From contig RPFO01000059.1 of assembly GCA_009746045.1 (NCBI GenBank), forward strand, positions 2,390,568 to 2,418,067: a stretch of 27,500 nucleotides of DNA, given 5' to 3'. Shown piece by piece: positions 17,643 through 27,384 of the stretch. The notes beneath the pieces are model-generated. The model was not told the DNA's origin, did not search any database, and saw nothing but the letters and a program-made list of their open reading frames with translations. This stretch comes from Mesostigma viride (Eukaryota; Streptophyta; Mesostigmatophyceae; Mesostigmatales; Mesostigmataceae). The position numbers and the translations under genes were made by a program. Each line of letters begins with the position of its first letter. Within the stretch, counting starts at the first letter, position 1.

Positions 17643-20600
17643 CTGCAGGCGATGACATGAACACATACCATGCAAACAGCTATGAGAGTGCCTCCCAGCT
17701 TGCAAACAAAAGTTTGGGCACATCAGAGAGAGGTATCGCAGGCAGCGTACAAAAATGGCAGGCAGCGAGCAGCCATTTGCGCCGACTTCAACAAGAACAA
17801 CAACAACCTCTGTGTACTTGCCGCCAGACGGGTGCTACAGGCTCACATGCGAACAGGAAACATGCATGGTGCCAAAGGACTGGTGGATATGCGTACCTGG
17901 GCAGAGACCCCCTGGGACTGCAACCGTAGACAAACGGACGCTGCACCGGGCACAACTCATTCACAATATCTGCCTTTGACCACAGACATGAGTGCTGGCT
18001 ACCACAAGCACCGTACAACCGCTGACGCACAAAGGACAGTGCTTGGGCAGATTTTAGATTACCTAACCCCATGACAAAGCAATGTCCATGCAAAAGTCAT
18101 GCACGGCCGCGCCCGGCGTGCCTTCAAGTACACGTACCTTCAAGTAGGGCACAGAGAGGGCCACGTACCTTCAAGTAGGGCACGAAAGAGGGCCACGTAC
18201 CTTCAAGAAGGGCACGGAGAGGGCCACGTACCTTCAAGTAGGGCACGAAAGAGGGCCACGTACCTTCAAGTAGGGCACGGAGAGGGCCACGTACCTTTAA
18301 GTGGGGCACGAAGAGGGCCACGTACCTTCAAGTAGGGCACGGAGAGGGCCACATACCTTCAAGTAGGGCACGGAGAGGGCCACATACCTTCAAGTAGGGC
18401 ACGGAGAGGGCCACGTCCTGATTAGCTGCGTGGTTGCTCAGCAGATAGAAGAGGCATGACGCGGCCGCCACCGCCTGGCAGGCAACATGGGCAAGATGGC
18501 ATGCACATAGGCCATGCAGGTCAGATGGCACGAAATGCGGCCTGTTGGATGGGCTAGAAACCAGCAGCCCACCAGTAGCCGGTGATGTGAGGTAGTCACC
18601 ACAATCAGGGCGGACGGCGGACCGCTTGGGCAGAGGGGTGTGCCATGCAAATCCCACGATGACGACGCCCGCCGTCATTCACGGGTAAAAGAACCCCATG
18701 TTTTGACAGAAAACGACACACAGTTCCTCTTGATTTATGGAAAGGTGTGCATCGGGCAGCGGGCGGATGCGCGGGCAGGAGGTAAGTGGTCCAGTGTTGT
18801 CGCCTCATGCAGAGGGCCACACCACTAGTGCCATGATGTTCTTCAGAGAAAAGGAGCAACTGCGAAGGTCGTAGTACAAGAAAGCAAGCATGCCAAACAC
18901 ATATTCCCTGCACACCGCCAAGGTCCATGACTAGAACATTGCAGCAAAGGCCAGACCTCGACACTATCCTCGTTCCACAAGGCATGCCCCTTGTGTGCCA
19001 TGCGTGCAAGTCTTTCGGATGGCACAGGCCAAGGGGCCAACTGACAGGGACGGTACACATGAGACACAAAGGCGCTTCATGACCCCGTTTCAGACTGGCC
19101 CATGGAAGCAACCCAACGGCCATGGCTGGGCAAACACTGCGGCACAACCTCATCCTCTCTCAGCCATGGTTGGTGCCATGGTGTGTGTGCACGTACCAGG
19201 GCATTAAAGCCACCTGCCAGGGTGTCGTCAGGCCGCAGGCACGCCGCGCATATGAGCACGGCCCCATCCAGCCCCATGCGCGTCTGACGTACGTCCCCGT
19301 GGGGTGGGCGCAAACATGCACGCACGCACATGGCAGCAAGGGGCAAGGGAGCCGCGCGCGGGTGCAAGGTGCAAGGCACAGGTAGGCGAGGCACGGTGAG
19401 GCCATGAGCACAGGTGGCAGTGAGGCACGGCCCATGACCACAACGCGCGGTGGGTCCAAGGCAAGGGGGCCCAACGCTTGACACTTGTGCCACGTACCCC
19501 ACCCAGCCCATGGGGATGGGAAGGGTTCCATGTACCTGCCACTATGGGGGCGGATGCGGGGGCGGTCCATATGCAGATCCCCCATCACCTGTGCCCCCCT
19601 GCTGAACGGATGGTGAGCACCTGCGCCTGCGTGCACCCTTGCGCCCATGAGGAGCCAAGCAGGGCCCTGCCCACCGTGTGCTGCCACCCCCTGCCCACCG
19701 CGTGTTGCCACCCCCCCGCCCCCATCCACCGACACAAGCACGCAGTGGTGGCCACATCCTCCAGCATGGATTGGTGTCGTTGGCTGTTGGTCAGCATGGC
19801 GCCGCATGTGCAGGGACTGCCCGATCCTTACCGGCTTCAAGCGTTCCACGTACAGCTAGTCGATGGGAAGGAGCGATTGGGGGGGGCCATCTGCCTATGT
19901 CTCCCAAGGTTTGCAGCATTGCGGACGCTATTCATGCGGTGCATGCAGCCATGGTGGGTAAAGAACCTTGGTTAAAAGATCCTACCTGCTATCTTTTGCA
20001 TGCTCCTACGTAGCACGTGCTGTGCACGACCCTCAACCTAGGACAGGATAGATGAGGGCATGAGGCTGTGCTGTGCGGTGCTGCCCTCACCTGGTTGAGG
20101 CGGTGGTCGCGGCACGCCAGCGCCAGCACATCCATCGCCGCCTGCACGCACCCAAGCAAGTGGAGGGAGCGCGTGTCCTCAACGCGCAATGTACACCGCA
20201 TCGACAAGGCAAGCCGCACCGGTGTCCAACAAGTCGACAGTCTGGTGGTGCGCCCTAGGCTGGCAACCTGACGCGCCCGGCAGCCCACAAGAGGACAGCA
20301 CACTTCTGGCAAGGACACGCATGCGCTGCAAGGCAGAGCCCTACCCACGACGCAGGCTCACGCCACCACTGCACCAACCTGGTGAGAGAAAATAAAGCTA
20401 CTGGAGACAGCACGTGCCAGCAAACAGCCCACATCGCAACATCGACCGTAGCCCCTACGCACATGATATGGCCAGTGCTGGTTGCTTCTGTTACGATGGT
20501 CTTGTCGAACCACTACACCCGAGGGGGAGACGTGCAGGGGTCCAACACACAAGGCGCATGCTGCCACGTGTCGCTGGCATGCCAGGGCGTGCGGCCCGTG

Positions 20601-23600
20601 CCACGTGGCGCCGCGGCACTCACCACACGCAGGCCCAGAGGCTCGAGGTCACTGGCCGCGATGGCTTGAAGCGGCTTGAGCACACCGGACTGGCCACCGA
20701 CACAGGGCAAGCGAAGGCGACCGGCGCAGGCAAAAAAGCACGCGCGGGAAGCGTTGGCCCGTGGGTCATAATGGGGGTGGGGGTCACAGGGGGTGGAGGT
20801 GGCACAGGGGGTGGGGGGTGGGGGTCACAGGGGGTGGGGTGGGGGTCACAGTGTGTGTGTGGGTGGGTGGTGAAGAAGACGAGGCAGTCACACGGACACA
20901 CACAAGGAGCACAAGAGCCGCCGTAGCGGGTAGGGGCATGGTCAGCGAGTGGCCCACAATATTGGCGGCAGGTAGGCGGTGGCATGCAGGACACGCATCG
21001 TGTCTGGCCCGCGTCGGATGTGCCTGGGATGCCCAACCAGGCCTGGTTGGCACAGACAATGTCACCACACCACCGTGACCAACCAAGGTGATGGAAACCC
21101 ATTCACCTGATGTGTGGCCTTGTGCAGCTTGACTAGGACAAAACCATCAATTCAAGCCAAGGCATACTGGCAGAAACCGTTGCGTGGCACGTAAGGGCGG
21201 CCATGCTTGGTGCTGTGCAGGAGGTTCAGGCCGCAAAGCCGTGGGGAATGTGCAACGGTGGCGAAGGCAGTTAGCAGGAAGACAGGAAGGGGAGGATGGC
21301 AGGGGTGCAGGTGGAGAGGCTCAGGGGCAACAACGAGGAAGGAGCGCAGGAGGGATGGCGAGTGACATGACAGGGAGCTCAGGGCTGGGCCGGCAAGCAG
21401 GCAGGATGGCAGGGTAAAGCCTGGACACTGCCAGGGATCCAGCAAGGAAGTGGGTGAGAACAACGCAGGGATGCAAGTGGAAGGGAGTGGCGCTGGAGGT
21501 GGGGGACAACATGGCGGGGCTAACAGAAGCATAGTACAGTAGGGCACAGTAGTAGGGGACACAAGGGGGGGGGAAGCAGGCGCAGGCAGGAACAAAGCGA
21601 CCACTGGCACACCATTGGCACGTCAACAGCGAGACAAACTGGGAGGACGCGAAGGTAGCAGGTGGCAGCCAGGTGGGCACATGGGCAGAGAGGCAGGCGC
21701 GCCAGGGGCAGTGGGCAGGGGGGCAGATGGGCAGGGTAGGAAAGAGTGAAGCTGTGAAACAGTGAGGCAGGGGGGCAGGTGGGTAGGTGGGCAGGGGGGA
21801 AGTGGGGAAGTGGGGAAGTGGGGCCGTGGGGCCGTGGGGCAGGGGAGAGGGCAGATGTTCCGGGAGCGCAATGTGGCGGTGCGGGCACTAGATGAAGGTC
21901 GTTACTGACAAACTAGGGACGAACGAGGCACATTACTGACAAACTAGGGACGAACGAGGCACGCTACTGACAAACTAGGGACGAACGAGGCACGCTACTG
22001 ACAAACTAGGGACGAACGAGGCACGTTACTGACAAACTAGGGACGAACGAGGCACGCTACTGACAAACTAGGGACGAACGAGGCACGCTACTGACAAACT
22101 AGGGACGAACGAGGCATGCTACTGACAAACTAGGGACGAACGAGGCACGCTACTGACAAACTAGGGACGAACGGGGCACGTTACTGACAAACTAGGGACG
22201 AACGAGGCACGCTACTGACAAACTAGCGACGAACGAGGCACGCTACTGACAAACTAGGGATGAAAGAGGCACGAACGGGGGCGCAAGCGCAGGCTGGCCA
22301 GCGCTCCAGGTGGAAAACTAAGAGTAACAACCATGCCATGCGCTTGCAGGTGTAAGGGCCCCTTTGCGCCCCGGGTGCTGCACATCACGCGTTCGCTCAC
22401 CTGCCCCAAATAGCTCTGTGCGGGCGCACATCCGAGGAAGACAACCTGCGCCACCTCAGCCAGCACCTGCGCGCGCTTCTGCTCCCAACAAGGCATGCAA
22501 ACAAAACGGGGGATGCGTGTGGGGGGCACACACAGGGAACAGTGCAAAGCAGTTGGACAGCAGCAAAGGACAGGCCTACGTTCATCAAGACCTCGCTGCA
22601 GTCGCGACATACTATGGGCATGGAAACATGGCACCAAAAAAGCCCCTTCGAGGGCTGGCGCCTGCTCTCCCTGGCCACCCGCGTAGGATCGCATGGCTCA
22701 CGTGCATGCGGTTGCACCCTGAGTGGCCCCTCTTGGTCTACCAGCACCAAAAAAGAGCGGGACATGAGAAACGACATCTGTACTAGATCAGGTCACTTGA
22801 CATCCTCCACGACTTGCGCAGGGGCCAAAGCACTGAGGAACGTTTCGAGCGTTGCCACCCGTCCTTGGGGGCCCCACCCTCCATGGATGGTGCGTTACAT
22901 GCGCCACTTCTGGGTAGGGCCATGCACCGGTGCAACGCAACTACATTTCGGTGCAGAGCTGTGTTTGCAAGCACAGGAATGTCGCTCTCGAGAGCACGTG
23001 TTGTGCGCCACGAGGCCACCGTACGGGTGGACAGAACACGAGCAAAACGTCATGGCTTTCAACACATACCTGGTGCAGACTGCAGCAAGAGACGGAATCA
23101 AGGCGCATCATCTTTTCGCCTTAGAAAAGTACGGTGGCCTCTAAACCCCATCCACAGCCTTCCTCACAATGCCCTACTTATGGCCGACTGGCATGGCGGG
23201 TGGCAAGGCCGTAGCCTCTAATGTCTCTTACAACGAGCAAGCACCCCCTGGCCTCGGCACCCGTGTTTGCGCACTGTGTTGCAGGGCATTCAAGTGAACC
23301 CACCCAAGTGTGCGCTCCATCATGCTGGTCTCCATGTTGCTCATGCGAATGAGCAGGCACGCCACCCACCACGCCATTGACCACCCACCTTGCCACCCCA
23401 GATGACTCATCAGCAGGACCCACCATGTCGTCCACCAACCGACTTGTCGTCCGCCACCCCACGTGTCCAAGGAGGAATATCCACCCACCTTGTCATCGAG
23501 TCGCACACGGGACTTGTGCAGGACGCTGACCAGCCGCTGGAGGTCCTCCACGTACGGCGAGTCCACGGTGGGCCCTGCGGTGGGGGGCCCCGCGGTGTCG

Positions 23601-23965
23601 CTCTGGCCCATAGACGCAATCGCGTGGATGTCAGGGCGGGAATCCCTTGCTGAGCTGTCACCTTCAACTCGCCCGGCGGTAGGGATGAAGATGGCATTCC
23701 GTCGCTCGCCGTGCGACCGCAGGGCCGTACTTCCGCGCAAAGGGCGTGTCGGCTCGATTAAGGACTCACCTTCCCCCGCTGGTTCTCGTTGACCCCCAAG
23801 GGACAGAAGGGATTGTAGCGCCGAGACAGCAGAAGCGGCCGCGCGGGAGACCGACTCGGCCGCAGCTTGGAGCCCGACGACTTTGCTCGACTCTGTGAGG
23901 CTTTGCTCGCCATCGCTCCCAGACCAGGCAGGCCGGGGAGCCGGGGGTATCTGGATTTCTTGCAT
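17472..23965 (-). CDS. Predicted multi-exon gene of unknown function
   Basis: Exon candidates, all minus strand: 23965-23489, 22478-22401, 21212-21168, 20689-20624, 20512-20459, 20305-20273 (weak), 20177-20091, 19855-19832, 19283-19197 and 17642-17472. Each is bounded by AG and GT, most with good consensus (GTGAGC, GTGAGT, GTAAGG, GTACGT), and each keeps phase 0 at both ends. Their sizes are multiples of three: 477, 78, 45, 66, 54, 33, 87, 24, 87 and 171 bp. Encoded pieces include KRAQVLAEVAQVVFLGCAP, GVLKPLQAIAASDLEPLGL, SLHLLGCVQAAMDVLALACR and DGAVLICAACLRPDD: helical and hydrophobic, as in soluble alpha-helical repeat or tethering proteins. I do not recognise the family. At least one exon is probably missing (a candidate near 22850-22790 reads VATLETFLSALAPAQVVED). 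The ATG at 23965 is the first in frame. Confidence 0.45.
18119..18417. repeat. 31-32 bp minisatellite, about 9.5 copies
   Basis: The unit is CGTACCTTCAAGTAGGGCAC plus GGAGAGGGCCA. Two length variants occur (GGAGAGGG, and GAAAGAGGG one base longer), roughly alternating in the first half. It lies in the long last predicted intron of the minus-strand gene. Confidence 0.95.
20624..20689 (-). CDS. Internal exon of the predicted gene
   Basis: Acceptor GTCGGTGGCCAG and donor GTGAGT bound 22 codons, reading SGVLKPLQAIAASDLEPLGL then RV. The upstream intron end is pyrimidine-rich (CCCTGTGTC). It is in phase 0 at both ends. Confidence 0.5.
20773..20868. repeat. G-rich GGGGGTGGGGGTCACAG repeats
   Basis: Irregular copies of GGGGGTGG and GGGGGTCACA over about 95 bp. 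On the minus strand it is a CCACCCCCTGTGACC tract immediately upstream of the exon at 20624-20689, as part of a pyrimidine-rich intron. Confidence 0.8.
21640..21850. repeat. G-rich imperfect repeats
   Basis: Runs of GGGCAGGTGGGTAGGT, GGGGAAGT (three copies) and GGGGCCGT (two copies). It is pyrimidine-rich on the minus strand and lies in the predicted intron 21213-22400. Confidence 0.75.
21899..22262. repeat. 31-bp minisatellite, about 12 copies
   Basis: The unit is TACTGACAAACTAGGGACGA plus ACGAGGCACGC. Copies are nearly identical; point variants (CACGTT, CATTAC, CATGCT, GGGGCA, TAGCGA) mark individual units. It lies in the same predicted intron as the G-rich repeats. There are no unique spacers, so it is not a CRISPR array. 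Confidence 0.97.
22401..22478 (-). CDS. Internal exon of the predicted gene (best splice sites)
   Basis: A pyrimidine-rich tract and TTGGGAGCAG precede 26 codons that read KRAQVLAEVAQVVFLGCAPA then QSYLGQ, followed by the GTGAGC donor. Both boundaries are strong and in phase 0. This exon and 20624-20689 give the firmest support for the gene model. Confidence 0.5.
23489..23965 (-). CDS. First exon of the predicted gene, disordered N-terminus
   Basis: The exon opens MQEIQIPPAPRPAWSGSDG. An Ala/Ser-rich helix follows (AAAESVSRAAASAVSALQ), then a long Pro/Gly/Ser/Arg-rich part. It ends in a helix, VEDLQRLVSVLHKSRVRLDD, at the donor AAG|GTGGGT. It is 159 codons with no stop, the longest non-repetitive open stretch in this half of the window. 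After the donor the frame becomes Trp/Gly-rich and loses protein character, which supports the splice. The next exon downstream is not certain. Confidence 0.5.
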
Positions 23966-23999
23966 TCTAGGATACTCGTGCAAGGCCCTGGAATTCGCC

Positions 24000-25070
24000 C
24001 CCCAGCAAGATAGTTAAATGCATCGCAATGAGTATCTCCAACTCATAAAGATATGGGCGACCGCCCAATGATTTCCCCATCCGCATATCCAGCCTCACAG
24101 CCATGACCTCAGCTTATCAGCTGAATAGAAGGCCGATGATTGCCGCAAATAAGAAATCTAATAACCGCATACTAAAAGGCATCGAGCAAAAGGAAGACTG
24201 CTATAATTTATCGAACCGTGGGATCCTAGGCCAATGGCATTGCTTATGCTAGGCAAACCCGTAACACGAGGTTCAAATTTTTTTTCAGTCGATCCTCCCA
24301 TACTTGTCTTGTCTTGGCTGATAATTAGGCCAATGCATTCCATGAACCCGCTGCGCACGCGAGAAAATTATGGCGGATGCTGCGTACCAAAGCTGGACCG
24401 ATCGAGCCAGGAGCTCAGGACCGCGCACATAATTTTATTAGTTGCGTGAAAAATAGTTGCCGGGTCAAGTCTTGTTTTATATTTGTTGTTGTTGCCCACG
24501 CCGCACATGGGCACTTGGGCAGCAGAGATTTGGATTTTGGCCGTGTCCTTTTTTTTTTTCGGGGAAGTGGGCAAGGAAGTGGGTGTATTTATTATCCAAT
24601 TATAGACCAGAGATGTAAAATGGGGAATGAGTATCAGCAAATCCTAAATGAAGGTAGTCACACGCCGGTGAGAAGATTTGGTCAAGTCTTACCGTATTGG
24701 TTAATAAAGATACCCATTTACCCAGGATTTCCCCGGAAAAAAAATTGGTCAAGTCTTACCGTCAGGGTGACTTGTATTCCTCACGGTGACCTGACGCGTG
24801 TTACATGGCTCCCCTGGTCACATATACTGCTCCCTTCTAAACATGATTATCACCTACCACATTATACACATTGGGTAACCAGCTGGTCGATACGTGGTAC
24901 CCCTTTACCTAACGATATTCCGGCCCATTGGAAAAATACCCATTTACCCGGAAACTTCAACTAGTCTCACCGTCAGGGGTTGTCACAACAACAGACGGCC
25001 AGCGCGCTGTCGAGCGCGTTCATGTGAGGCATAAAGTAGTCTCCTCGAGATGAAATGGGTGCTGGAATTG
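24000..25070. other. Non-coding stretch with short direct repeats
   Basis: No supported gene. TGGTCAAGTCTTACCGT occurs at about 24679 and 24746, and ATACCCATTTACCC at 24710 and 24936 (the second copy followed by GGAAA, also seen near 24733). These look like remnants of an unrecognised element at about 24660-24975. The start (24000-24200) would hold the promoter of the predicted minus-strand gene, but no motif stands out. Confidence 0.4.
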
Positions 25071-25132
25071 AACTCGTGCTCCCGTTGGGGAGTAACGGAG
25101 CACCGGAGTGAGAGACAACTTTTTTTTTTTTA
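25060..25132 (-). mobile_element. Detached LINE 3' end, minus orientation
   Basis: GAATTGAACTCGTGCTCCCG then TTGGGGAGTAACGGAG matches 11265-11299 almost base for base. The hairpin CTCC/GGAG is at 25079-25092. On the minus strand the remnant starts in a poly-A run (complement of the T11 at 25121-25131). Only about 70 bp is present. Confidence 0.6.
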
Positions 25133-25175
25133 ACCGCCAAGCGGTTCCCAAGGTTCCGGCTGTTATAAATAGCTC

Positions 25176-25375
25176 TGGGGGGGGGAGGCCGGGGGGGCGG
25201 GTTAGCCTTCTTTACCCCCCCCCCCCCCCCCCCCCCCTAGACCCCCGGGGGTGGCAACGAATGGGGGGGGGGGGGGAGGGGGTCTGGTCAACCCCCTTAC
25301 CCCTGGGCGTTCCCGTGCCGGCCAGTGGGCGGGTGGGGTGGGGTGGGTGCTAGACCCACCCACCCCCTCTCGGGC
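25176..25375. repeat. Homopolymeric G/C tracts
   Basis: Runs of G9, G7, a C run of more than 20 (about 25216-25238) and G14 (about 25264-25277) are followed by an inverted GGGGTGGGT/ACCCACCCAC pair around 25335-25365. It is capable of G-quadruplex and hairpin formation on both strands. Run lengths may be imprecise because of sequencing. Confidence 0.8.
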
Positions 25376-25437
25376 GTTATCGATCTCCGGGACTGTCGCA
25401 AATATGCTGCTAAACAGCTCATGTTAATTGCCTAGCT

Positions 25438-25491
25438 GGTATTGCGGAATATTCTGATCAGACACTCCGCAAAGGTGGTATTGCGGAATAT
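25438..25491. repeat. 15-bp direct repeat flanking a 24-bp piece of the 393-bp monomer
   Basis: GGTATTGCGGAATAT occurs at 25438-25452 and 25477-25491. Between them lie 24 bp that are the reverse complement of the monomer segment ACCTTTGCGGAGTGTCTGA plus TCAGA, found at about 1900, 2294 and 2687. Confidence 0.7.
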
Positions 25492-25821
25492 GTTCAGGGG
25501 TGGTCACCATATGCCCCGCACGGCCAGGGGCCTGCCATGCGAGGCCGAAAAAGCGCCCGGCCGGGCGGGGTGTTCTTGATACCTATCTCCATGGATCAAC
25601 GATGTACGGTACGGCACCTGACCTGTGCGAGCCAGGTGCCCAGCGATCGAGGCCTAGGCGCCTGTGCATGCCTAGTAATGCAAGATCCGCGGAATGCATT
25701 AAGCCGATGAAGAGGTATAAATCCGCGTGCATTAATCCTGATTGCTAACAGGCAAATTAATAGGAGGAAAAAGTACTTTGGGCCCTAAACCGTCCTCGTG
25801 CCGATTTTCGACTGCGAGTTT

Positions 25822-25850
25822 TTCTCATGCCTCACATTCGGCATGAGTTT
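25822..25850. other. Hairpin upstream of the piggyBac-like gene
   Basis: CTCATGCC and GGCATGAG form a perfect 8-bp stem around TCACATTC. A second inverted repeat, TTTGACCA/TGGTCAAA, with an inner CAGGGT/ACCCTG, lies at about 25953-25989. They could be subterminal transposase sites or promoter elements; this is inference only. Confidence 0.4.
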
Positions 25851-26092
25851 GTGCGCCCTGTAGGGATTTGGCGGGAAGGTTTTGGCGGGAACCAACTAGA
25901 CCACCGAAAAGATCTAGATTCACTCTATCCGTAGGACACTTGTCTGACCGTATTTGACCACCGTATCAGGGTGGAAACCCTGGTCAAAGTCAACAGGGTA
26001 CCCTGGTGCGTGCAGGTTTGGGCGGTAAAAAAAATTGACAAAAACGTACGAAAACGAAGGATGCGCAAAAAGGGGGGAGCGCGGACGTAGAC

Positions 26093-27282
26093 ATGGCGGA
26101 CGAAATGCAGGCAGATATACGGACTTTCAAGGTAAAGAAGGGCATTTTCATGGCAGTGCCTGTGGAAAAATTCGGACTAGACTGGGCGATAGAGCAGTAT
26201 GGGGAAAAACACAGCGAGGTACGTTTGCCGGGCAAGGTAGTGACAGTGAACAGGTCCGGAGATGGTGCACGGTGCTATTTCCCGGACGACAAGCTCACGT
26301 ACCCATTCACCCGTGAGCAGATTTTCATATATTCGTGCAGATCAGATGAGTACGAAGCTCTAGTGAAAGAATGCGCAGCCAGGAAGGTCCCAACGGCAGG
26401 TAGCAGTGACGATGATAGCGAGCAGGGCCAGGATAGCGATTCTGACGCCGGCGAGGACGACGACGACAAATCCGAGGATATCGAGCTGCCCACACCGGTC
26501 AAGCGACGCGAGCCGGGGAAGCGCGCTGTCGGCAACCCGAAGAAGAATCCAGCCATCAGCCACGCCCCGAAAAGGCGCCGTCAGACCAAGGCGGCGGCCA
26601 GCGAGAGCGTTGTCTCGGACGCTTCCGATGACGACTTTGTTTACCAGAAGGGTGCGGAGGGTCCGGTGCCGAGCGGTGAGGCTGAGCTCGATGCCAGGTG
26701 TGTTTCCTTTTCCCGATACTCCGGTGCTGTCGCCGATGACGGGTACCGCCTGCTATCAAAACCTTTCCCCTGCCCAGCTCAAGTTTGGGCCCCTCGGGCT
26801 GTTCTCCCTTTTCTGGTCCCAACGTGATGTCGTGGCCAAGATTGTCAAGGAGACCAACGACTATGCTGAGCTCAAGGGGGCGGGCAAGCCAGGTGAGCGT
26901 GAGTGGCACCCCTTAACAATGCATGAGATGGGCAAATTTCTGGGTGGAGCAGGTGCTGTGCCAACTGTGCTGGGCGCAAGGCAGGAAGCACAAGACCTCG
27001 GTCATGTGCGAGCACTGTGACATGGCGTTCTGCAGCAACAGCGAGCGGAACTGCTTCGGCCTCTTCCACTCCGGGCAGGTGGAGGGGCTGGACTTCAACG
27101 TGACGAAGCAGCGGGTATGGCAGCGCCTCTCCCAGCGTGGCGAATGCGCCAAGAATTTCAAGGGCGCCACTACCACGAGGGGGGCAGCAGCCACCACCCG
27201 GAAGCTCAAGGGGGTGGCGCGGCGCCGCCATCTCAGGGCGGAGCATGTCCGCCTGGGATATAGTCCTACGGAGGCTGACTAA
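26093..27282 (+). pseudogene. piggyBac-type transposase gene with catalytic core deleted
   Basis: The ATG at 26093 opens MADEMQADIRTFKVKKGIFM, followed by an acidic Asp/Ser linker and a basic patch (PKRRRQTKAA), typical of transposase N-termini. From about 26695 the useful frame is PGVFPFPDTPVLSPM...QNLSPAQLKFGPLGLF, IVKETNDYAELKGA and REWHPLTMHEMGKFLGG, matching the conserved start of piggyBac transposases (the eTNxYA and W..lt..E...flg blocks). The change of frame is a frameshift, or an intron between 26698 and 26777 whose phase does not fit. At about 26945 the sequence jumps, in a new frame, to QVLCQLCWAQGRKHKTSVM and CEHCDMAFCSNSERNCFGLF then H: the cysteine-rich C-terminal domain. The three catalytic Asp residues and roughly 350 residues of core are absent. 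The stop is at 27280-27282. It could not transpose on its own. Confidence 0.75.
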
Positions 27283-27384
27283 GAATGCTAGCATTTGTTG
27301 CCTACGTGGCATGGCATTTGGCCTTTCCTGCCCGCGCTCATGCGCGCCGTGTATCACCATGGGCCGGCATGGTTTGAAGTGTGT

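Noticed and set aside
17670-18074. 134-codon plus-strand frame
   Set aside because: It starts at a plausible ATG but has no recognisable motif and overlaps a credible minus-strand intron. It was not strong enough to list.
18605-19153. 182-codon minus-strand frame upstream of 18.6 kb
   Set aside because: No motif, Cys/His-rich composition and no conservation signal. A short exon may hide near 18960-19015 (LARMAHKGHALWNEDSVE) but its splice sites are weak.
19160-19849. 229-codon open frame on the minus strand, Cys/His/Pro-rich
   Set aside because: It crosses good intron-like pyrimidine tracts and two well-bounded exon candidates in other frames. Its composition reflects the CCCCAC-rich intron.
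21152-21888. Long overlapping minus-strand open frames rich in Pro/Ser/Cys
   Set aside because: They follow the pyrimidine-rich complement of G-rich repeats and no splice or motif support was found beyond the 45-bp exon at 21168-21212.
21899-22262. CRISPR-like regular 31-bp repetition
   Set aside because: Units are directly adjacent and near identical, with no unique spacers, no cas genes and a eukaryotic context. It is a minisatellite.
23978-24000. EcoRI-containing GGAATTCGCCCCCC resembling a cloning adapter next to the first exon
   Set aside because: It is a single short match with no vector sequence around it; chance is sufficient.
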